A stretch of DNA of 64,000 bases, taken from assembly GCA_003024785.1 (NCBI GenBank), contig PUQB01000063.1:296142-360141 (forward strand), written 5' to 3'. Below, piece after piece: positions 44,595 through 53,385 of the stretch. The stretch is from Selaginella tamariscina. Lineage: Eukaryota > Streptophyta > Lycopodiopsida > Selaginellales > Selaginellaceae. Positions within the stretch are counted from its first letter, which is position 1; every line of letters begins with the position of its first letter. The notes under the pieces are model-generated. The model did no database searches. It had not been told where the DNA came from and worked only from the letters and a program-made list of their open reading frames with translations. A program made the position numbers and the translations under genes.

Positions 44595-45583
44595 GTGTTG
44601 AACAAAGAAAATCCTAACTATCATAACCTTTCCCACCAGGTTAGAACTATGACACTCTCCACCCATTTGAGAAAGTGGATGCCCTCATTCACAAACTCAA
44701 GGGTTGCTACTAGCCTTCCTTCAAAAGGTGCAGTTAGAGGCGTTTCTACTCACGCCCTTCCTCCTAGAAGGTGCAGTCAGAAGCGTTTCTACTCACGCTT
44801 GACTCATGCCCTTCCTCTTAGAAGGTGTAACCAGAAGCGTTTCTACTATCATGCTTGACTCATGCCCTTCCTCTTAGAAGGTGCAACCAGAAGCGTTTCT
44901 ACTCACACTTGACTCATGCCCAGCTCAAAGGTGATCCCAGAGCCACGCCTACTCACACTTGACTCACGCCCAGCTTAGAGGTGATCCCAGAGCCGCGTGG
45001 TTGTACACATGTGATTGAGGGGTTTAGTTATTCAGTTAGGCAAGGACAAATGTGCCAACCTTAGTGGCGTGCGCTTTACTCAAAGTTCATCCCCTAATGA
45101 GAATCGAACCCGTGACTGCTCACCAGATTAGAACTAGGAAAGTATCCCGAGTAACTATTTATTGTATATGTACCGTGTGTGGACATAATATCTGCTCTCA
45201 ATATGTCTTTTCTTGCTCGTCTTTCTGCTTTGATGTTTACTATTCATTTTCTCAGCATTGTGACAGGATCCATAGTACTTTTACTTGCTATATACCTTAC
45301 CATCCTTACCCTTTCGCGACCTTTTAAAGTCTGATCTGTACTCTATATCTCTTTCTCTCCTTATTTTGATAAACCCTTAATATGGGTTATCAGTGGCGAC
45401 CATTGCTATGTTTTAGTGTTAGTGTCATAGTTCTAACATAGTGAGTTGACTACCTAGGTAAAAATTGTGAGATATGTGGGATATGTGAGCAAAAACTCAA
45501 GCATAACTGGGTCATCATGACCAGTGGCCCTCTCATAAACACCAATTGGCCTTTTGCCTAGTTGGCATAAGGGGGTTGTGACA
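44595..45583 (+). mobile_element. Candidate 5' LTR of family 3 element
   Basis: The 3' boundary is supported: GGGGGTTGTGACA (ending 45583) is followed at once by TTTGGTATCATT, which resembles the initiator-Met tRNA primer site TGGTATCA. The same junction form (ACA then TTTGGTATTAG) is seen in family 1 at 59990. The 5' boundary at TGTTGAACA (44595) is a guess. The LTR includes the minisatellite at 44713-44990. Confidence 0.5.
44713..44990 (+). repeat. About 51-54 bp minisatellite, 5-6 units
   Basis: Units contain AAGGTGCAACCAGAAGCGTT followed by TCTACTCACACTTGACTCATG. Starts are near 44713, 44757, 44809, 44863, 44918 and 44969. The last two units diverge (GGTGATCCCAGAGCC). Confidence 0.85.
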
Positions 45584-46163
45584 TTTGGTATCATTATTAA
45601 TTCGTACTCTGGTCCCGTACTAACAATTATCGTAACTTCCTTCTAGCCTTATCCTTTTAGTTATCATAACTCCTTATTCTTATCATGCCGCTCAAACAGC
45701 CTTATCCTTTTAGTTATCATAACTCCTTATCCTTATCATGCCGCCTCAAACATCATATTGCGATAGTGGACTAAGTGTATTACGGTAGTGATCTTATCCT
45801 TATCATGCCGCCTCAAACATCATAGCAATAGTGGACTAAGTGTATTACGGTAGTGATCCCGTACTTCTGTATTTCCATCTGACTCTTGTTTTTCCACAAT
45901 ATATATATTTTTTTGGTGTACATCATATTGCGATAGTGGACTAAGTGTATTACGGTAGTGATCCCGTACTTCTGTATTTCCATCTGACTCTTGTTTTTCC
46001 ACAATATATATATTTTTTGGTGTTTTTCACATTATATGCTCAAAGAAATAAACATAATTAGGAATTTTTTACATGACTAATTTTATCCTAATAATTAGGA
46101 ATCTTTTACATGACTAATTTTTATCCTAATAATTAGGAATCTTCTACATGACATCCTAATAAG
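45584..46163 (+). repeat. Family 3 leader with short tandem repeats
   Basis: Begins with the primer-site-like TTTGGTATCATT. A unit with GCGATAGTGGACTAAGTGTA and TTACGGTAGTGATC occurs near 45760, 45830 and 45930, the latter two with the CATCTGACTCTTGTTTTTCC tail. A second unit with AATTAGGAATCTTTTACATG occurs about three times at 46055-46150. It is interrupted at 46163 by the family 2 insertion. Confidence 0.75.
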
Positions 46164-46556
46164 TGTAAAGATCATGAGTCATTTGCCTTTCACAGACTTA
46201 ACCGAGACCTTTTGGCTAACACACACATGTGTTAACCAACTGGTCCGTATGATCCTGGATGCTGAACTACACCATCAACAGCAAGGCGTATATTCATACG
46301 CATGTTCCAGACCAGTGTGGACCACACATTCCAGACCAGTTGTGGATCACACATTCCAGACCAGTTGTGGACCATACAATCCTCAGGACCTCAGATATAT
46401 AAACAGGGTTCCAGTTCCAGGTTTCTCAGAATCATTCAACACCAGTCTTCGGCCTTGTGTTTCATTTTGTATTCATTTCTTTCTTGAATACAATCTCCTC
46501 CTTTCAAGGTTCCACCCTTGTTCTAAAGGTTTCGCCCTTTGCACAAGGTCGTGACA
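46164..46556 (+). repeat. 5' LTR of family 2
   Basis: Starts TGTAAAGATC, ends CGTGACA; 393 bp. U3 holds a ~25-bp tandem repeat (TTCCAGACCAGTTGTGGACC-like, three copies at about 46307-46375). The TATA box ATATATAAA (46395-46403) predicts transcription start near 46425, so R begins about there. Confidence 0.95.
46395..46403 (+). promoter_or_regulatory. TATA box of family 2 LTR
   Basis: ATATATAAA, preserved in the 3' LTR (near 53219-53227). At the usual 25-32 bp spacing the transcript would begin about 46422-46430, which is where the sequence complementary to the primer site starts. Confidence 0.75.
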
Positions 46557-46558
46557 GT

Positions 46559-46573
46559 TTGAATGATTCTGAG
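46559..46573 (+). other. Primer-binding site complementary to the element's own R region
   Basis: TTGAATGATTCTGAG, starting 2 bp after the LTR, is the exact reverse complement of CTCAGAATCATTCAA at 46425-46439 in the LTR. It does not look like a plant tRNA 3'-end complement such as TGGTATCAGAGC. The 3' LTR copy of the partner sequence has one C-to-T change. This is the arrangement of the self-priming Tf1/sushi-type elements, where the RNA 5' end folds back as primer. Confidence 0.7.
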
Positions 46574-46717
46574 GTAGTGACAAGCTTCTGTTTCCGCTTG
46601 TCATCGATCCCATTTTCTTTCTTTCTCTTTTTCAATTTTCTTTTCGATTTTTTCTTTTTTTTTCTTTTTGATTTTCTTCTCTTTTTTTTCTTTTTGATTT
46701 TTCTTCTTCGACTCATC

Positions 46718-47620
46718 ATGTCCGAGCATGCTCTTCATGAGCAAGTTGCTGCCCTCCAGCAGCTCAAACAACTACACCTGGAGAATGATCAGCTCCGACA
46801 GCGTGCGAATTCTCCAGAGCCGAAGATCAGCATGCCCGAAAAGTTCGATGGTACCCGATCGAAGTTCCGAGGTTTTCTCAATCAAGTTCGTCTGCGGATC
46901 GTGATGCAGCCGAGGCGCTACAGCACAGAACCCATTAAGGTTGGATTGATCGGGTCGCTGCTTTCTGGTTCTGCTCTTTCATGGTTCTCAGCCTTGCTGG
47001 AGAACAATGATCCGATCCTTGGGAATTTTGACGAGTTTGTGGAACGGTTCACGGCGATGTTCAGTGACGTGGATCGTGAGAGTGCTGCCATCACCAAACT
47101 CCGTCAGCTTCACCAAGGGGGTATGTCGGTAGCAGAGTACGCATCGAAGTTTCAACTTCTTGCTTGTGATGTCACATGGGGAGATCGTGCTCTCAAGGAG
47201 GTTTTCCGGTCGGGGTTGCAGGACGAGGTCAAAGACATGTTGCTGAATTTTGCGGTTCCGGAAACCCTCACCAGCATGATCGAGTTGGCAATTCGTTGTG
47301 ACAACCGGTTGATCGAGCGGAAACAAGAACGTCGGCATCCTTCTTTCTTCTTGGTGCCGTCTTCTTCCATTTCTGCAGTCCCTGTTCCCTCATCTGCTGA
47401 TTCATCATCTTCCTCAGTAGAACCATCCCCGATGGAATTAGGGCGATCACGCCGAGGCAAGCTTTTGCCAACCGAACGTCAGAAGCGGATTCAGTACAAG
47501 CTTTGTTTGTACTGTGGGGACCCGTACCACAAGTTGGAGAATTGTCATCGACGTCCAAAACAAGCTCGTGAAGTGGCCCTTGCTGTGCTGCCGGGAAACG
47601 AGAAGATCCAGCCCGAATAG
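46718..47620 (+). CDS. gag: Family 2 gag polyprotein
   Basis: An open 300-codon frame. The start MSEHALHEQVAALQQ is chosen because the upstream extension (46457-46717) is a T-rich low-complexity tract inside the leader and LTR. A short coiled N-terminus is followed by the retrotransposon gag domain (SMPEKFDGTRSKFRGFLNQV near residue 39, ALSWFSALLE near 83, MSVAEYASKFQLLA near 128). A Ser-rich linker follows, then a zinc knuckle CLYCGDPYHKLENC of the form CX2CX4HX4C at about residues 265-278. Gag forms the virus-like particle and packages RNA. The frame is fully open, which contrasts with the damaged pol. It ends TAG. Pol continues in the -1 frame relative to gag as far as the protease can be read. 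Confidence 0.92.
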   Translation: MSEHALHEQVAALQQLKQLHLENDQLRQRANSPEPKISMPEKFDGTRSKFRGFLNQVRLRIVMQPRRYSTEPIKVGLIGSLLSGSALSWFSALLENNDPILGNFDEFVERFTAMFSDVDRESAAITKLRQLHQGGMSVAEYASKFQLLACDVTWGDRALKEVFRSGLQDEVKDMLLNFAVPETLTSMIELAIRCDNRLIERKQERRHPSFFLVPSSSISAVPVPSSADSSSSSVEPSPMELGRSRRGKLLPTERQKRIQYKLCLYCGDPYHKLENCHRRPKQAREVALAVLPGNEKIQPE

Positions 47621-47689
47621 GAGCCGTCCGGCTGGATTGCCGTGGAACAACTCATGTTCCTCAAGGCTCTTCACTCATAACATCTTCCC

Positions 47690-50600
47690 TTCCTCATCTT
47701 GGATCCATTCCATCCACGAAGGTGTGCAAGCCGTTCCATGTTCCGGTGCAGCTGAAGACACCAGAGGTGGAGTTCTCTGGTAAAGCTTTGGTGGATAGCG
47801 GAGCGAACGCAAATTTCATCGACAAGAATTTTGCTGTCAGGCACGGGATCCGTCTTCCTTTTTGAAGACTCCTGGTTCTGTACGGGTCGTTGATGGACGA
47901 GATATCAAATCTGGAGCGGTAATAAATGACACGGAGTTCGTTGAGGTCGTTGCTTGCGGTGCTGTGTGCAACATCTCCTTCAGTGTTGTTTCTATTCCAG
48001 ACTCTACGATTATCCTTGGTTTGCCGTGGATCGAGTTGGTGGATCCTGGTTGGAGAGAACGTTTCATGAACAGTTTCCCAGCTGTTTCAACTCCAGCCAC
48101 ACTCTTTGATTCCGATCCTGTTCCAGTTCCTCCTCCACTTCGAGTCTCGCATATCACCTTGAAGCAGTTCAAGAAAGATAGCCGACATGACCCAGCATCC
48201 GTGTTCGCGATCAAAGTCTATCCCTGCTCTGCTAAGGATGTTTCTGTTCCTCCTGCCTTACCAAAGCAGTATGCCGATTTCGCAGACGTCTTCGACAAAA
48301 AGAAAGCTTCTGCCTTGCCACCGCACCGTGAGTACGACTGTCCTATCGATCTCGTTGAGGGTAAGCAGCCGTCCTCCGGTCCCATTTACGGTCTCTCACC
48401 AACAGAGTTGGAGACATTGAGGAAATACATTGAGGAGAATCTTGTCACCGGATTTATCCGTCATTCGCGATCACCGGCTGGTGCTCCAGTATTCTTTGTT
48501 TCCAAGAAGGATGGAAGTCTCCGGCTCGTGGTGGACTACCGAGATCTGAATAAGGTCACCATTCCAAACAAGTATCCTCTCCCGCTCGTCTCCGACATGC
48601 TCGAACGTCTTTCTGGTGCCCGGTACTTCACAAAGATCGATTTAAGAGGAGCGTACAATCTCATCCGAATTCGAGAAGGGGACGAGTGGAAAACAGCTTT
48701 CCGTACACGCTACGGACATTTCGAGTACGTAGTAATGCCGTTCGGCCTGACAAATGCACCTGCTGTGTTCCAGCACATGGCTAACGATATTTTCCGGGAC
48801 TTCTTGGATTTGTTTGTCATCATGTACCTAGACGACATCCTGATATTTTCCAAGACTCGAGAAGAACACGAACGGCATGTACGGTTAGTCTTGGAGAGGC
48901 TCCGGAAGCACCACTTGTTTGCCAAGTTGGAGAAGTGCTCTTTCAGTCAGTAGTCTGTCGAGTTCCTGGGGTACATCATTTCAGCTGAAGGTGTTCACAT
49001 GGATCCTGCAAAAGTCCGGACTGTATTGGAGTGGGAGAGACCATCAAATGTTCGTGATGTTCGATGTTTCCTCGGGTTTGCGAACTTCTATCGACGTTTC
49101 GTTCGGGATTTCTCCAAGATTGCATTGCCATTGACGAAGTTGACTGGCAAGGATGTTCCATTTGTCTGGTCCTCTGAGGCTGAGGAGGCGTTCGAGTTCC
49201 TAAAGAAGGCGTTCACCTCGGCACCTGTTCTTATCCATCCTGACCCTGCGAAGCCATATTTCGTGGAAGCTGATGCCTCTGACTTCGCCATTGGTGGAGT
49301 GTTGTCCCAGGAAGGTCCAGATCATCTTCTCCATCCCATTGCTTTCCATTCCCGCAAGTTCACTGCACCTGACGATGTCTACAACAAGGAGCTGCTGGCG
49401 ATCGTCGATGCCTTTGAGGAGTGGCGCAGATTCCTTGAAGGTTCCCCGCATGTGGTTAAGGTGTATTGTGATCACAAGAACCTCCAGTACTGGGCAACAC
49501 ACGAGTTCTCAATCGACGTCAGGCGCGATGGGCACAGTCTTTGTCCCGGTTCCGATACGAGATTATTCATCGTCCCGGTCGTCTAAATGGCAAAGCAGAT
49601 GCCTTATCTCGTCGCAGTTACCTAGCTCCAGTACCAGGTGAAATCCGATTTGATCAACAAGAACAAGTCATTCTGAGCTCCGACCAGTTGTTGGTAACGC
49701 GCTTTCCCGTTCTTCTGCTCCAGTTGACACTTCGTTTTTGGATCTAATCCGAGAAAATCTCCCTCAAGACGAGTTTGCTCGTGATGTCCTTGCACATGTT
49801 CGACGAGTTCAGCCATTGTCTTCAGGGTCACAACTACGAGATTATGCTGCTTTCCATCTTCATAATGGGTTGCTGTACCACCACATCCAAATCTATGTTC
49901 CGGACGGAGAACTGAGGTTGCGAGCTGTCCAACACTGCCATGACAACACAGCTGCAGGACATTTTGGCATTCGAAACGATCGAGCTGGTACAACGGGTGT
50001 TCTGGTGGCCTCGGCTTCGCGTGTATGTTGAGAGATTTGTGCGATCTTGTGACACGTGCCAGCGTACAAAGCTTCCTCGTCATCGACCGGTTGGACTACT
50101 ACAGCCTCTTCCTATTGCTCAGCGGCCATGGTCATCCATCACCATGGATTTCCTCACGGATTTACCGCCTTCTAGAGGGTTTGATGCTGTCCTAGTCATT
50201 GTTGATCGGTTCTCTAAGATGGCGCACTTTGTTCCCTGCAACAAGACATGTTCGGGTCCTGATGCTGCAGATCTGGTGTACCGGGAGGTGTTCCGCTTCA
50301 TGGTCTTCCTGATGAACTTGTCACTGATCGAGGTCCCCAGTTCACTTCGGCATTCTGGCGGAGATTCCTAGATCGGCTACGTATCACCGGGAAGCTGTCT
50401 ACTGCACATCATCCTGAAACAGATGGACAATCGGAGCGCACAATTCAGACTCTGGAACAATATCTCCGGTGTTTCATTTCTCATCTGCAAGATGATTGGG
50501 TCGATCTCCTTCCTGCTGCCGAGTTCGCGTACAACAACACGGCACACTCATCCATAGGTGTGTCGCCATTTTTCGTTCTCTGGTGTTCATCCTCGCTGGT

Positions 50601-50900
50601 CCTACAGCTTGCCCGTGGTTCCTGGCCTCACCACTGCTGCCGATGATCGTGTTGAGCATCTCCGACAGGTCCATGAAGAAGTGCAGCATCATCTTCAACG
50701 CGCTCGGGATTTGCAACAACAAGCTGCTAATCGTTCCCGTTCCTCTCCTCCAGCATTCACAATTGGTGACCAAGTGTGGCTCCTCCGGCGTCATTGGCCA
50801 ACCACACGTCCCTGTGACAAGCTGGACTATCAACGCTTGGGGCCATTTCGTCTCTGATGTGACGTTTCGTCTCGAGCTTCCCCAACCATCCGGATCCATC
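47690..50900 (+). pseudogene. pol: Family 2 pol: protease, RT, RNase H, integrase
   Basis: Protease [15 protein letters not shown] at 47779-47823. A lost T near 47860 shifts the frame. RT (47862-48953) has [40 protein letters not shown] and the active site YLDD at 48825-48836. A TAG stop (48951) splits RT from its thumb (SVEFLGYIISAEGVHMDPAK). RNase H: FVEADASDFAIGGVLSQEGP near 49261-49320 and LLAIVDAFEEWRRFLEG. Frameshifts lie near 49515, 49735, 49975, 50300 and 50575. Integrase: HCHDNTAAGHFG and CDTCQRTK (zinc finger, 49935-50070), MDFLTDLPPSRGFDAVLVIV near 50143-50205 (first Asp), [11 protein letters not shown] after a shift near 50328 (second Asp), [20 protein letters not shown] near 50408-50467 (Glu). 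Inactive as it stands. Confidence 0.93.
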
Positions 50901-51035
50901 CCGTGTTCCATGTTTCTTTGTTGGAGCCTTATCATGCTCCTTCTGAACCTGGCCGACTTCTTCCACCACCTCCTCCAGTTACAGTTGCTGGTGAACCTGA
51001 GTTCGAGGTTGCTGCAATTCTTGACTCCAAACTTG

Positions 51036-51175
51036 TTCGGGTCAGCTTCACTATTTCGTGGACTGGATCGGTTATCCACCTGGTGAACGCACTTGGGAGC
51101 CTGCTGCTCATCTTGTTCATGCTCCTGATCTTGTTGCCGAGTTCCATCAACGATATCCTGCAAAACCTGGACCAG
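51036..51175 (+). pseudogene. Chromodomain at the pol C-terminus of family 2
   Basis: The frame reading QLHYFVDWIGYPPGERTWEP then AAHLVHAPDLVAEFHQRYP matches a chromodomain: aromatic cage region, W-x-G-Y, TWEP, and the C-terminal helix. Chromodomains of this lineage bind modified histones and steer integration. The final helix (residues PAAHLVHAPDLVAEFHQRYP) is the unit that has been amplified downstream. Preceded by FHVSLLEPYHAPSEPGRLLP near 50905-50965. Confidence 0.85.
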
Positions 51176-52960
51176 TGACGTGGACTGGATCGGTTTTCCA
51201 CCTGGCGAACGCACTTGGGAGCCTGCTGCTCATCTTGTTCATTCCTGATCTTGTTGCCGAGTTCCATCAACGATATCCTGCTGCTCATCTTGTTCATGTT
51301 CCTGATCTTGTTGCCGAGTTCCATCATCTTGTTCATGATCCTGATCTTGTTGCCGAGTTCCATCAACAATATCCTGCTGCTCATCTTGTTCATGCTCTCC
51401 TGATCTTGTTGCCGAGTTCCATCAACGATATCCTCTTGTTCATGATCCTGATCTTGTTGCCGAGTTCCATCAACAATATCCTGCTGCTCATCTTGTTCAT
51501 GATCCTAATCTTGTTGCCGAGTTCCATCATCTTGTTCATGATCCTGATCTTGTTGCCGAGTTCCATCATCTTGTTCATGATCCTGATCTTGTTGCCGAGT
51601 TCCATCATCTTGTTCATGATCTTGATCTTGTTGCCTAGTTCCATCAACGATATCATGCTGCTCATCTTGTTCATGATGTTCATGATCCTGATCTTGTTGC
51701 CGAGTTCCATAATCTTGTTCATGATCCTGATCTTGTTGCCGAGTATCCTGATCTTGTTGCCGAGTTCCATCATCTTGTTCATGATCCTGATCTTGTTGCC
51801 GAGTTCCATCAACGATATCCTACTGCTCATCTTGTTCATGATGTTCATGATCCTGATCTTGTTGCCGAGTTCCATCAACGATATCCTGTTGCTCATCTTG
51901 TTCATGATGTTCATGATCCTGATCTTGTTGCCGAGTTCCATCAACGATATCCTGCTGCTCATTTTGTTCATGATGTTCATGATCCTGATCTTGTTGCCGA
52001 GTTCCATCATCTTGTTCATGATCCTGATCTTGTTACCGAGTTCCATCAACGATATCCTGCTGCTCATCTTGTTCATGATACTGATCTTGTTGCCGAGTTC
52101 CATCAACGATATCCTGCTGCTCATCTTGTTCATGATCCTGATCTTGTTGCCGAGTTCCATCATCTTGTTCATGATCCTGATCTTGGATTCCATCATCTTG
52201 TTCATGATCTTGATCTTGTTGCCGAGTTCCATCATCTTGTTCATGATCCTGATCTTGTTGCCGAGTATCCTGATCTTGTTGCCGAGTTCCATCATCTTGT
52301 TCATGATTCTGATCTTGTTGCCGAGTTCCATCATCTTGTTCATGATCCTGATCTTGTTGCCGAGTATCCTGATCTTGTTGTCGAGTATCCTGATCTTGTT
52401 GCCGAGTTCCATCATCTTGTTCATGATCCTGATCTTGTTGCCAAGTTCCATCATCTTGTTCATGATCCTGATCTTGTTGCCGAGTTCTATCATCTTGTTC
52501 ATGATCCTGATTTTTGTGCCGAGTTCCATCAACGATATCCTGATCTTGTTGCCGAGTTCCATCAATGATATCCTGCTGCTCATCTTGTTCATGATCCTGA
52601 TCTTGTTGCCGAGTTCCATCGACGATATCCTACAAAACCTGGACCAGTGACGAGCACCGACGATATCCTGCTGCTCATCTTGTTCATGATCCTGATCTTG
52701 TTGCCGAGTTCCATCGACGATATCCTACAAAACTGGACCAGTGACAAGTTCCATCATCTTGTTCATGATCCTGATCTTGTTGCCGAGTTCCATCATCTTG
52801 TTCATGATCCTGATCTTGTTGCCGAGTTCCATCAACGATATCCTGATCTTGTTATCGAGTTCCATCAACAATATCCTGCTGCTCATCTTGTTCATGATCC
52901 TGATCTTGTTGCCGAGTTCCATCGACGATATCCTACAAAACCTGGACCAGTGACGCGTGG
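51100..52960 (+). repeat. In-frame minisatellite derived from chromodomain helix
   Basis: About 34 copies of a GCCGAGTTCCATC core. Units are 39 bp (LVHDPDLVAEFHH), 57 bp (HQRYPAAHLVHDPDLVAEF) and occasional 18-21 bp short forms, all multiples of three, so the chromodomain reading frame mostly runs through the array without stops. A longer unit copying the TWEP part lies at 51178-51235, and the tail KPGPVT recurs near 51160, 52640, 52730 and 52945. The array ends in the original C-terminus PGPVTRGARHRRGDS before the polypurine tract. Long hydrophobic open frames in the other phases are by-products. Confidence 0.93.
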
Positions 52961-52970
52961 TGCTCGTCAT

Positions 52971-52984
52971 CGACGGGGAGATAG
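52971..52984 (+). other. Polypurine tract of family 2
   Basis: GACGGGGAGATAG lies directly before the 3' LTR start (TGTAAGG at 52985). It is the expected primer for plus-strand synthesis. Confidence 0.75.
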
Positions 52985-53380
52985 TGTAAGGATCATGGGT
53001 CATTTTTGCCTTTCATAGGACTTAAACCCGAGACCTTTTGGCTAACACACACATGTGTTAACCAACTGGTCCGTATGATCTAAATGCTGAACTACACCAT
53101 CAACAGCAATGCGTATATTCATACGCATGTTCTAGACCAGTGTGGACCACACATTCCAGACCAGTTGTGGATCACACATTCCAGACCAGTTGTGGACCAT
53201 ACAATCCTCAGGACCTCAGATATATAAACAGGGTTCCAGTTCCAAGTTTCTCAGAATTATTCAACACCAGTCTTCGGCCTTGTGTTTTATTTTATATTCA
53301 TTTCTTCTTGAATACAATCTCCTCCTTTCAAGGTTCCACCCTTGTTCTAAAGGTTTTGCCCTTTGCACAAGGTCGTGATA
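52985..53380 (+). repeat. 3' LTR of family 2
   Basis: 396 bp, co-linear with 46164-46556 with few substitutions. It ends CGTGATA rather than CGTGACA (one change). U3 tandem repeats and the TATA box are kept. Confidence 0.95.
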
Positions 53381-53385
53381 ATAGG

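Larger units (their letters stand above)
46164..53380 (+). mobile_element. Complete Ty3/gypsy chromovirus, family 2
   Basis: A full element of 7217 bp: 5' LTR 46164-46556, primer site, gag, protease, RT/RNase H, integrase, chromodomain, polypurine tract, and 3' LTR 52985-53380. The flanking direct repeats are ATAAG (46159-46163) and ATAGG (53381-53385), a 5-bp target duplication with one mismatch. The two LTRs are very similar by eye, so the insertion is fairly recent, yet pol has several frameshifts and one stop. It is inserted into family 3 (leader to the left, gag to the right). Higher GC than its surroundings. Confidence 0.95.

Noticed and set aside
45080..45125. tRNA-like T-arm on the minus strand (GGGTTCGATTCTC)
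   Set aside because: No matching acceptor stem, D-arm or anticodon arm could be found around it. It may be a tRNA-derived relic or chance.
51058..52650. 530-codon hydrophobic open frame (repeated ILLPSS) that looks like a membrane protein
   Set aside because: It is the chromodomain-tail minisatellite read in the wrong phase. Because units are multiples of three, several phases stay open, including a 409-codon one on the minus strand.
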